Shown here: in pieces, positions 7,388-13,440 of the stretch
Position numbering within the stretch: position 1 is the stretch's first letter
How the letters are laid out: every line of letters starts with the position of its first letter
Assembly (NCBI GenBank): GCA_002382605.1
Contig: DFYG01000127.1
Span: 2,069-23,386, forward strand
Source: Synergistaceae bacterium UBA4088
GTDB taxonomy: Bacteria > Synergistota > Synergistia > Synergistales > Thermovirgaceae
Length of the DNA: 21,318 nucleotides
Direction of reading: 5' to 3'
Notes under the pieces: model-generated
What the model was told of the DNA's origin: nothing
What the model saw: the letters and a program-made list of their open reading frames with translations, nothing else
Database searches by the model: none
Position numbers and translations under genes: made by a program

Positions 7388-7403
7388 GCTCTTCATGTGG
7401 TGT
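7388..7403 (-). promoter_or_regulatory. NrdR box 2 (proximal, weaker)
   Basis: On the minus strand this reads ACACCACATGAAGAGC. It matches the NrdR box consensus acaCwATATaTwGtgt, as I remember it, at 10 of 16 positions, including the 5' ACAC and the central AT. Its centre is exactly 31 bp from that of box 1, the spacing expected for a pair of NrdR sites. Alone it would not be convincing. Confidence 0.55.
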
Positions 7404-7418
7404 TTATTAAAAATAAAA

Positions 7419-7434
7419 GCGCTATATATAGGGT
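7419..7434 (-). promoter_or_regulatory. NrdR box 1 (distal, strong)
   Basis: On the minus strand this reads ACCCTATATATAGCGC, with the palindromic core CTATATATAG (7422-7431). It matches the remembered NrdR consensus at 13 of 16 positions. It lies upstream of the ribonucleotide reductase gene, where the NrdR repressor acts. The promoter itself is less clear. TTGGAC-N16-TACTAT on the minus strand upstream of the box is one candidate, which would put both boxes near or after the start of transcription. Confidence 0.7.
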
Positions 7435-7507
7435 ATCACAAATAAAAATATTTTCCATAGTATCCTGGATCCTGAATTGTCCAAGATCGGAGGAGTGGTT
7501 TTTGTTC

Positions 7508-8425
7508 TTATAACACGCGCAGAGACATGGATCCGGAGAGGTGTTCCAGCACTCTTACTCCGCCTATGGAATTGCCCTTCGGGTCCAGGGCCGGCCCGAC
7601 GACCGCCAATCCTGCCCGCCCCGGAATGGAGCCTGTAATTCCCCCTCCGACCCCGCTCTTGGCGGGGAACCCCACCCTTACGGCAAAATCGCCGGAGCCG
7701 TCGTAGAGACCGCATGTTGTCATAAGGGCCCTGATGATAACAGTTGCTTTTTCTGGCAAGACCTTCTCTCCGGTCAGGGGGTTGCTTCCCCCGGCCGCCA
7801 GCGTCGCGCCCATTACGGCAAGATCCTCTACCGTGCACTCGATGGCGCACTGGCGGAAGTAGGAGTCCAGGATATTCTCAACGTTGCCCTCCATAGTTCC
7901 CATGCTCCGCAGGAAATAACCCAGCGACCGATTCCTGTCGCTGGTGTCCCTTTCGGAGACCGCTACCGATTCATTGACGCGCAGTCCGGGGTTCCCGGTC
8001 ATCTTCCTTATGATCTCGAGAACCGCCTCGAGACGTTCGGAACTGTCGCTGAAGGGGAGAAGCGACAGTATCAGAATGGCTCCTGAATTTATCAGGGGGT
8101 TCTGGGGACGGTGAGGAGCTCTCATCTCCAGCCGCATTATCGAGTTGAAAGGGTCCGCGGAGGGTTCAACCCCGACCCTGGAGAATACAAGATCCTCTCC
8201 GAGCAGGGAGAGCGCAAGACCGAGCGAGGCCACCTTGGATATGGACTGGATCGTGATCCTTGTTCCGGTATCGCCTGATGAGGCCCTTGCTCCGTCCACT
8301 CCGCAGAAAGCAACTGCCAGCGCATTGGGGTCGGCCTTTGCCAGTTCAGGAATATATGTCGCCACGCTTCCCTTATCCAGTACCCGCCGGCCGGCATCTA
8401 CGGCTTCGTGAAGCATTCTTTCCAC
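7508..8425 (-). CDS. glsA: Glutaminase A
   Basis: A 305-residue serine-dependent glutaminase (beta-lactamase-like fold), which converts glutamine to glutamate and ammonia in the cytosol. Seen: 'VATYIPELA' (21-29), the catalytic Ser61-x-x-Lys64 in 'TIQSISKV', 'NPLINSGA' (109-116), 'SYFRQC' (188-193) and 'VGFPAKSGVGGGI' (251-263). These are the standard glutaminase motifs in order, and the length is typical. The open frame reaches an ATG at 8515, but the start is placed at GTG 8425: AGGAG (8434-8438) is 8 bases upstream, the family N-terminus begins here, and the promoter at 8469-8498 lies downstream of the earlier ATG. It is followed by nrdJ after 157 bp on the same strand, with no clear terminator between. 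Confidence 0.94.
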   Translation of the reverse strand: MERMLHEAVDAGRRVLDKGSVATYIPELAKADPNALAVAFCGVDGARASSGDTGTRITIQSISKVASLGLALSLLGEDLVFSRVGVEPSADPFNSIMRLEMRAPHRPQNPLINSGAILILSLLPFSDSSERLEAVLEIIRKMTGNPGLRVNESVAVSERDTSDRNRSLGYFLRSMGTMEGNVENILDSYFRQCAIECTVEDLAVMGATLAAGGSNPLTGEKVLPEKATVIIRALMTTCGLYDGSGDFAVRVGFPAKSGVGGGITGSIPGRAGLAVVGPALDPKGNSIGGVRVLEHLSGSMSLRVL

Positions 8426-8468
8426 GGATATCTCTCCTTTTGCAGAATTCTTTCCGGGTGCATTGAGC

Positions 8469-8498
8469 ATTATACTTGCAGAAAGCCGGATTTTCCAA
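8469..8498 (-). promoter_or_regulatory. Promoter of glsA
   Basis: On the minus strand TTGGAA (8498-8493), 18 bases, then a perfect TATAAT (8474-8469). Predicted transcription starts at about 8462, 37 nt before the GTG start. Confidence 0.75.
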
Positions 8499-8664
8499 AG
8501 CGCCTCGTGAAGCACTGATAATGAAGGGAAACGGGAAAAATGGATCTTCCGGATCCTCTTTTTATGATCTTTTGGCGGTATGCCCGGGGCCGAAAGGGAG
8601 ATGGCCGATAAAAGATCGAGGAAAAACAGGCAACCAGTGATCTGTCAGAAATGGAGAAACCTCC

Positions 8665-8679
8665 CTTCAAAGTTTGAAG
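8665..8679. promoter_or_regulatory. Palindrome between glsA and metH (operator candidate)
   Basis: CTTCAAAGTTTGAAG is a perfect odd palindrome with 7-bp arms, flanked more loosely by GGAGA and TCTCC. It lies in the 401-bp gene-free stretch between the divergent glsA and metH starts, about 74 bp before the metH promoter. It could be an operator or a chance palindrome. Apart from the two promoters, this palindrome and the direct repeats at 8716-8752, I see nothing I can name in the stretch 8426-8826; no cobalamin or SAM riboswitch motif was found by eye. Confidence 0.3.
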
Positions 8680-8715
8680 CGGTCTCCCCCCTCTAATGAT
8701 CGTATACTGGTTCGA

Positions 8716-8752
8716 AATGTTTCCGCTTCGTTCCCTTTTCTGGAATGTTTCC
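8716..8752 (+). repeat. Pair of 9-bp direct repeats next to the metH promoter
   Basis: AATGTTTCC occurs at 8716-8724 and again at 8744-8752, 28 bp apart, with the second copy touching the predicted -35. Each copy sits in a small dyad (GAAA..TTTC and GGAA...TTCC). The position suggests a transcription-factor site, but no known regulator is recognised. Confidence 0.4.
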
Positions 8753-8781
8753 TTGCCTGCCTGTTATCGAGGCATTATGAT
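8753..8781 (+). promoter_or_regulatory. Promoter of the metH-metF operon
   Basis: TTGCCT (8753-8758), 17 bases, then TATGAT (8776-8781). Predicted transcription starts near 8788, leaving about 30-40 nt before the chosen start. This argues against a start of metH at 8674. Confidence 0.55.
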
Positions 8782-8826
8782 ACGAAACTATATATTTTGC
8801 TTCCTTACCAAAGCGGGGTGACGTTT

Positions 8827-11256
8827 TTGAAAAGCAGAGACTTTGGCTCCTGGCTGGCGGCCCGCGGCAGAGTGGGTATCCTGGACGGCGGAATGGGGAG
8901 CCTTCTCGCGGAGCGGGGATGGTCGCCCCCGGAACTGCCCGAGGAGATGAACCTGAGCGATCCGGATGTGGTCGGCTCCATTCACTCCGCCTATGTAGAG
9001 GCGGGTGCTTCGATCATCGAGACCAACACTTTCGGCGGCAGCGCCCGAAAGCTGGCCCACCGAAAGCTTGCCGGCCGTACCGCGGAGATAAACCGTACCG
9101 CTGCGTCCATTGCCGTCGAGGCGGCCAGGGGGAGAGCGCTTGTCGCCGGATCCGTCGGTCCCCTCGGAGAACTGCTTGAACCCTTCGGATCTCTTTCATT
9201 CGATGAGGCGCTGGAAGCCTTCCGCCCCCAGGTCGAGGGGCTTTCCCTGGGTGGGGCCGACTTCATCCTTATCGAGACGATGATGGATATCCGCGAGGCG
9301 ATGGCAGCCGTTCTCGCTGTAAAGGATACGGCTCCGGGGATGGCCTTTGCGGTAAGTTTCTCCTTTGACACTCACGGCCGGACCGTTACCGGAACTCCCC
9401 CCGAGGTTGCCGCCCACTGGGCCAGGAGGGCGGGAGCATGTGCGGTGGGCGCGAACTGCGGTGTTGGTCCTATGGAGTACATTCAGGTCGCCAGGAAGCT
9501 TTCAGAGAATTCCGGCCTGCCGGTTTTTGTCTACCCCAATGCGGGAGTCCCAGGGCAGGACGATCATCTGGACGCCCAGAGCTTCTCAGAAGCTTCGCGG
9601 CTTCTGGCCGAAGCTGGAGCATCTGTGATCGGAGGGTGCTGCGGGACCACTCCGGAACACATCCAGGCCCTTTCGGAGGTTTTGGGCGGATCGATACTGC
9701 CGGAAATATCACGGCCCGAGGGGACTTTTCTCTCAGGCCGGAGCCGTGTGGTTGCGGCCGGGCCGGGTCGTCCCCTGCTCGTTGTCGGCGAGCGGATCAA
9801 CATGTCGCGAAGATCACCCCTCCGTGACGAGGTTGCCGCCGGCAGGTGGGAGGCGGTCCGGAACGAAGCCTCCCTGCAGACAGCAGCCGGAGCCGGGGTT
9901 ATCGACATCAATATGGGCCTTCCGGGTATAGATCAGGGCCGGGCTATCAGGGAGGCAGTACAGGTCGTGCAGCAGGCTACTGACCTGCCCCTTTCCCTGG
10001 ACAGCGACAGTCTTGATGTCATTGAAGCGGGGCTTGCATGCTCTTCGGGCATTCCTCTCATCAACTCGGTCACGGCCAGAAATGAGCACCTGGACCGGGG
10101 GATCAGGCTCGCTTCCCGGTACGGGGCGTGCCTGACTGTACTCCTGATGGATGAGGACGGCATTCCTGAAACTGCCCGCGACAGGATACGGATCCTCGAC
10201 CGTGTGCTTGCGGCAGCGGAGCAGCGATCTTTTCCGGCGGAATTTCTCTTCATCGATGCTCTCACCCTTGCCGCCGGGGCGGTGGAGGATGGGCCTTCTG
10301 CGACAGTGGAGACCATCCGGGAGATCACAAGAAGAGGGGCACGGTCCATACTCGGCATCAGCAACGTCTCCCACGGTCTCCCCTGCCGACCTCTCCTTAA
10401 TCGCACTTTCCTTGCCATGGCTATGGGAGCAGGACTTGATGCGGTTATCGCCGACCCGCTGGATCAAGCGATCATGGAGACCGTTTCCGCGTCGGAAGCC
10501 CTTGTCGGCCGTGACCCGGGTATCAGGAAATTCATCGCGATGACTGAAAAGTCACGAAGCGGATCTGTCGCAGATGCGGCCGGGAGAAAAGGAGAGCAGG
10601 CTCAAGAAGCTCCGATGGAGCGGCTGAAAGATCTTATCGTAGAGGGAGATGCTGGAGGTTCGTTGAGAGTTGCCGGAGATATTGCCTCTACCAGGGACTT
10701 CTCACCCATGAAGCTGATCCAGGCGGGTGTCGTGCCTGCCCTGGAAAGAGTCGGGATCCTGTTCGACGCGGGAGAGTTCTTTCTTCCGCAGCTTCTGGCG
10801 GCGGCACAGGCCGCACAGGAGGTCTGCGACTACGCGCGCGGAATGATGGATCCCGATGCGGCCGGTTTTTCTTCCGGCAGGGTTCTCCTCGCCACCGTTG
10901 AGGGCGACCTCCACGACCTGGGGAAGAACGTGGTGGGTACGATCCTTGCCAGCCACGGTTTTGAAGTTGTCGATCTGGGCCGTGACGTCTCTCACGCAAT
11001 AATTCTTGAAGCAGTCAGGAACAGAAGGCCGGACGTTGTGGGCCTTTCGGCGCTGATGACCACGACGATGCCTGAAATGGGCCGGGTTATCCAGGCCATG
11101 GAGAAAGAAGGTATTGATGTTCCCGTTGTTGTCGGAGGCGCATGCGTGACTCAGGGTTTCGCGGATTCCATAGGCGCTGCCGGGTACGCTCCCGACGCTG
11201 TTTCAGCGGTGGGGCTGGTGGCCCGTATCATAGCCGCGCGAAAGGAGGTGGGGTGA
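8827..11256 (+). CDS. metH: Cobalamin-dependent methionine synthase, three-domain form without reactivation domain
   Basis: About 809 residues. It transfers a methyl group from methyl-tetrahydrofolate via cobalamin to homocysteine. Domains: homocysteine-binding barrel (about 1-300) with zinc ligands Cys211 ('GANCGVGP') and Cys271-Cys272 ('GGCCGTTP'); pterin-binding barrel (about 315-560) starting with 'VVGERINMS' (GERIN 321-325); cobalamin cap (about 580-665); and a B12-binding Rossmann domain with the axial ligand His696 in 'GDLHDLGKN'. The protein ends there, so the AdoMet-binding reactivation domain of the E. coli type is missing, as is usual in many anaerobes. The TTG at 8827 is chosen because GGTGA (8817-8821), matching the 16S tail, is 5 bases upstream. 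GTG 8818 is an alternative. The frame is open to 8674, but that part lies upstream of the promoter and reads as non-family sequence. Confidence 0.9.
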   Translation: MKSRDFGSWLAARGRVGILDGGMGSLLAERGWSPPELPEEMNLSDPDVVGSIHSAYVEAGASIIETNTFGGSARKLAHRKLAGRTAEINRTAASIAVEAARGRALVAGSVGPLGELLEPFGSLSFDEALEAFRPQVEGLSLGGADFILIETMMDIREAMAAVLAVKDTAPGMAFAVSFSFDTHGRTVTGTPPEVAAHWARRAGACAVGANCGVGPMEYIQVARKLSENSGLPVFVYPNAGVPGQDDHLDAQSFSEASRLLAEAGASVIGGCCGTTPEHIQALSEVLGGSILPEISRPEGTFLSGRSRVVAAGPGRPLLVVGERINMSRRSPLRDEVAAGRWEAVRNEASLQTAAGAGVIDINMGLPGIDQGRAIREAVQVVQQATDLPLSLDSDSLDVIEAGLACSSGIPLINSVTARNEHLDRGIRLASRYGACLTVLLMDEDGIPETARDRIRILDRVLAAAEQRSFPAEFLFIDALTLAAGAVEDGPSATVETIREITRRGARSILGISNVSHGLPCRPLLNRTFLAMAMGAGLDAVIADPLDQAIMETVSASEALVGRDPGIRKFIAMTEKSRSGSVADAAGRKGEQAQEAPMERLKDLIVEGDAGGSLRVAGDIASTRDFSPMKLIQAGVVPALERVGILFDAGEFFLPQLLAAAQAAQEVCDYARGMMDPDAAGFSSGRVLLATVEGDLHDLGKNVVGTILASHGFEVVDLGRDVSHAIILEAVRNRRPDVVGLSALMTTTMPEMGRVIQAMEKEGIDVPVVVGGACVTQGFADSIGAAGYAPDAVSAVGLVARIIAARKEVG

Positions 11257-11257
11257 A

Positions 11258-12160
11258 ATGTTCATAAGGGACATTTACTCGGACCGTAACCCTGTGATCT
11301 CGTTCGAGATCTTTCCCCCGAAGCGCGATTTTCCGCTGGAGACCGTCTATGAAACCGTAGAGGCCCTCCACGACCTTGAGCCGGATTTCATCAGCGTCAC
11401 GTACGGCGCGGGAGGCAGCAGCCGTGACAGGACCGTAGAAATAGCCTCCGAACTCAAGTGCCGCTGGAAGATCACCCCCCTGGCCCATCTCACCTGCCTC
11501 GGCTCGTCGCGGGAGGAGATCGACGGTGTTCTGGGCAGGCTTGAAGACGCTGGGATACGCAACGTTCTAGCCCTTCGGGGTGACCCGCCTGGAGACGGCG
11601 CTCCTGTAGGGGAGGGTCCTTTCAGGTATGCGGCAGACCTTATAAGCCACATTCACGAAAAAGCCCCGGGAAAGTTCTCTGTCGCCGCGGCTGCGTATCC
11701 CGAAGGCCATGTTGAGTGCGACTCGCCCGAAAGAGACATTGAGTACCTGAAGCGCAAGGTCGACCGCGGCGTCGATATTCTTATGTCCCAGCTTTTTTTC
11801 GACAATGAGATCTTTTTCCGGTTCGCGGAGAACCTGGACAGGGCTGGAATAAACGTGCCGATCGTGGCGGGGATCATGCCTATACTGAAAGTCAGCCAGA
11901 TCAGCCGCATCGTCTCGCTCTGCGGGGCCTCCATACCGCCAGGGAGCGCCAGGCTCATGGCCCGTTATGAAAATTCTCCCGAGGCCCTCTACGAGGCCGG
12001 GATCTCCTATGCCACGGGACAGATAGTGGATCTTCTCGCCTGGGGAGTCCGGGGCATTCATCTGTACACCATGAACCGACCTGATGCCGCCCGCTCGATC
12101 ATGGAGAACATCACCTCCGTAAGGAAAGCTGGCGGCACGAGGGAGATCCGGGAATTCTGA
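11258..12160 (+). CDS. metF: Methylenetetrahydrofolate reductase
   Basis: A 300-residue flavoprotein that reduces 5,10-methylene-tetrahydrofolate to the 5-methyl form used by the upstream MetH. Seen: 'ISFEIFPPK' with catalytic Glu17, 'VTYGAGGSS' (47-55), 'HLTC' (77-80), 'LRGDPP' (106-111) with Asp109, 'YPEGH' (147-151), 'QLFFDN' (178-183) and 'AGIMPI'. The length is normal for bacterial MetF. The ATG lies 1 base after the metH stop. Its strong ribosome site AAAGGAGGTG lies inside the end of metH, so the two genes are cotranscribed and translationally linked. There is no clear terminator downstream, only a GGGGATCCCC palindrome at 12166-12175 without a T-run. Confidence 0.96.
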   Translation: MFIRDIYSDRNPVISFEIFPPKRDFPLETVYETVEALHDLEPDFISVTYGAGGSSRDRTVEIASELKCRWKITPLAHLTCLGSSREEIDGVLGRLEDAGIRNVLALRGDPPGDGAPVGEGPFRYAADLISHIHEKAPGKFSVAAAAYPEGHVECDSPERDIEYLKRKVDRGVDILMSQLFFDNEIFFRFAENLDRAGINVPIVAGIMPILKVSQISRIVSLCGASIPPGSARLMARYENSPEALYEAGISYATGQIVDLLAWGVRGIHLYTMNRPDAARSIMENITSVRKAGGTREIREF

Positions 12161-12262
12161 CAGAGGGGATCCCCGGCGGGCTTACAATTTTGCAAAGCCT
12201 CTTGCCGGCGGTGTTACAATAGTATAGTTTTGAAGCAACAATTTGAGCGAGGAGTAAAAAAA

Positions 12263-13018
12263 GTGACGAGATATCGTTCTATTTTCCTTTCAGACTTGCA
12301 CCTGGGAACAAGATGGAGCCGGCCGGAACCGCTCAGGGAATTTCTGGGCAAGGTCCAGTGCGACTTTCTGTACCTTGTCGGGGATGTCGTCGACGGATGG
12401 AAGATCTCGCGTCTCTCTTCCCTGAGCCACTCCCACAGGGAAATTCTGCGCCGGTTCGGCGCTCTGGCCAGGGAGACGAAAGTAACGTATATTCCCGGCA
12501 ATCACGACGCTTTTCTTGACCGCTTTCTTGGCGGGAGTATCGGAAGGATCCTTTTCCGGGACCGTGTTTTTCACCGGACCGCGGATGGACGGAGTTTCCT
12601 TGTGTCACACGGCGACGAGTTCGATGGTGCCGCCCATATATCGGGGCTACTCAATACGCTGGCGGAGAGATCCTACGATATGGCCCTCTGGGCGAACGCT
12701 GGCATGAACCTGATCCTTCCCCTCGTGGGCATGAAGAAACGATCCATGGCGTTGTTTCTCAAAAAGAAGTTCAAGGCCATGGCCGGAGCCTTCAGCGGCT
12801 TCGAGAGCAGGATCATAGGAGAGGTAAAAAAAGCCGGTCTCGACGGCGTGATCTGCGGGCATCTTCACAACCCCGTCATAAAGAGAGTCAGGGACGTCGT
12901 CTTCTGCAACTGCGGTGACTGGGTTGAGAACTGTTCGGCACTGGTTGAGCACCTCGACGGCCGTCTTGAGATGCTGAGGCTGAATGACTCAGGCGACATG
13001 GTAACATGTAACTCGTAA
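12263..13018 (+). CDS. LpxH-like metallophosphoesterase (UDP-2,3-diacylglucosamine diphosphatase family)
   Basis: A 251-residue two-metal calcineurin-like phosphoesterase. Seen: 'SDLHLG' (Asp11, His13), 'GDVVDG' (Asp41), 'GNHD' (Asn80, His81), 'SHGDEFD' (His116) and 'GHLH' (199-202), the full set of metal ligands. 'DVVDGWKI', 'SHGDEFD' and the C-terminal 'NCGDWVENCSALVE' are typical of the LpxH-like family often annotated as UDP-2,3-diacylglucosamine hydrolase, so a role in lipid A assembly at the inner membrane is possible but not proven. The start is GTG 12263, with GAGGAG (12249-12254) 8 bases upstream. The frame is open from a TTG at 12230 without a ribosome site. The last residues ('TCNS') and the TAA stop run into a heptamer repeat array. 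Confidence 0.88.
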   Translation: MTRYRSIFLSDLHLGTRWSRPEPLREFLGKVQCDFLYLVGDVVDGWKISRLSSLSHSHREILRRFGALARETKVTYIPGNHDAFLDRFLGGSIGRILFRDRVFHRTADGRSFLVSHGDEFDGAAHISGLLNTLAERSYDMALWANAGMNLILPLVGMKKRSMALFLKKKFKAMAGAFSGFESRIIGEVKKAGLDGVICGHLHNPVIKRVRDVVFCNCGDWVENCSALVEHLDGRLEMLRLNDSGDMVTCNS

Positions 13019-13029
13019 CTCGTGACTCG
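13009..13029 (-). repeat. Heptamer repeat array C (three units)
   Basis: Two TAACTCG units and one TGACTCG, in the same orientation as array A. The array overlaps the end of the metallophosphoesterase gene: its second unit supplies the TAA stop (13016-13018). Confidence 0.85.
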
Positions 13030-13102
13030 GAAAAGCCCTAAAAACAATGCCTGTGTATTCATATTGAAGTTTCAGGTACCATGCCCTGGGGTTTTCCATT
13101 TA

Positions 13103-13116
13103 CGAGTAACGAGTCA
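13103..13116 (+). repeat. Heptamer repeat array D (two units)
   Basis: CGAGTAA and CGAGTCA, followed by CGGTTTTCC. It is inverted relative to array C, 73 bp away, and could pair with it in RNA or single-stranded DNA. Confidence 0.8.
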
Positions 13117-13133
13117 CGGTTTTCCAGGTTTCC

Positions 13134-13161
13134 CCAGTCACGAGTAACGAGTCACGAGTTA
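13134..13161 (+). repeat. Heptamer repeat array E (three full units and one degenerate)
   Basis: A degenerate CCAGTCA, then CGAGTAA, CGAGTCA and CGAGTTA, ending in CGGTTTTTC. It has the same orientation and the same CGGTTTT end as array D, and finishes 29 bp before the -35 of the attenuator promoter. Confidence 0.85.
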
Positions 13162-13190
13162 CGGTTTTTCTGCAGTTACGACTTTCCTTC

Positions 13191-13219
13191 TTGACCTGTT
13201 TCTGCAAAAGTGATATAAA
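13191..13219 (+). promoter_or_regulatory. Promoter of the leader peptide and paaK
   Basis: TTGACC (13191-13196), 17 bases, then TATAAA (13214-13219): one of the best promoters in the window. Transcription is predicted from about 13226, so the attenuator leader RNA runs about 170 nt to its terminator. Confidence 0.8.
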
Positions 13220-13249
13220 ACCTTCTAATACCTGTACATGGAGGCTGGC

Positions 13250-13342
13250 ATGAGAAAGAAAACCGTTTCCGTTACCTGCACCAGCTTCGCTTTTACCTAT
13301 TATTACGCCAACGTGGGACCCCCTCTGAGGGCCGACGCTTAG
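13250..13342 (+). CDS. Phe/Tyr-rich leader peptide (30 aa) of the paaK attenuator
   Basis: ATG 13250 is preceded by GGAGG (13240-13244) with a 5-base gap and lies about 24 nt after the predicted transcription start. The 30-residue peptide begins with a basic MRKK and carries 'TSFAFTYYYANV': Phe codons at 13286 and 13292 and three consecutive Tyr codons at 13298-13306, that is five aromatic codons in seven. It ends at TAG 13340-13342, inside a small hairpin. A GGGACCCC segment (13315-13322) inside the coding part can pair with the 5' arm of the downstream terminator. Promoter, ribosome site, control codons, alternative hairpins and terminator are all in the classical order of an amino-acid attenuation leader. 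The peptide itself need not have a function. I do not recognise its sequence from any named leader. Confidence 0.85.
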   Translation: MRKKTVSVTCTSFAFTYYYANVGPPLRADA

Positions 13343-13371
13343 GCGTCTATGCTTTCCGAGGCCGGGGTCCC
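13315..13371 (+). promoter_or_regulatory. Antiterminator structure of the paaK attenuator
   Basis: GGGACCCC (13315-13322) is complementary to GGGGTCCC (13364-13371). Nested inside it, GGCC (13330-13333) can pair with GGCC (13360-13363), and GACGC (13334-13338) with GCGTC (13343-13347) around a TTAG loop that holds the leader stop codon. Forming this structure uses up the 5' arm of the terminator. A ribosome stalled at the Phe or first Tyr codons would leave it free to form. A ribosome that reaches the stop codon would melt or cover its inner stems. Confidence 0.75.
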
Positions 13372-13396
13372 CATAAGGGGACCCCGGCCTTTTTTT
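13360..13396 (+). terminator. Attenuator terminator upstream of paaK
   Basis: GGCCGGGGTCCCC (13360-13372) pairs perfectly over 13 bp with GGGGACCCCGGCC (13377-13389) around an ATAA loop, followed by seven T (13390-13396). It lies between the leader peptide and paaK, 44 bp before the paaK start, so it can only serve to stop transcription before that gene. Confidence 0.95.
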
Positions 13397-13440
13397 ATTT
13401 TTACATCATCATGATCATCATCGAGAGGAGCTGGGTTTCA

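Noticed and set aside
7351..7507. Cobalamin riboswitch before the B12-dependent reductase
   Set aside because: The gap is only 157 bp and AT-rich, and none of the conserved cobalamin-riboswitch boxes is visible.
8426..8515. N-terminal extension of glutaminase to ATG 8515
   Set aside because: The -10 and -35 of its promoter lie inside this stretch, and a good AGGAG with GTG 8425 gives the normal family length.
8552..8575. GGATC/GATCC hairpin followed by T-rich sequence in the glsA-metH gap
   Set aside because: The stem is only 5 bp, and no plus-strand gene lies upstream that it could terminate.
8674..8826. N-terminal extension of metH to an ATG at 8674
   Set aside because: It has no ribosome site, lies upstream of the predicted promoter (8753-8781), and its sequence is not part of the methionine synthase family.
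12190..12225. Possible promoter before the metallophosphoesterase gene (TTGCAA ... TACAAT / TAGTAT)
   Set aside because: Spacings (19 or 24 bp) are poor; several overlapping alternatives and none convincing.
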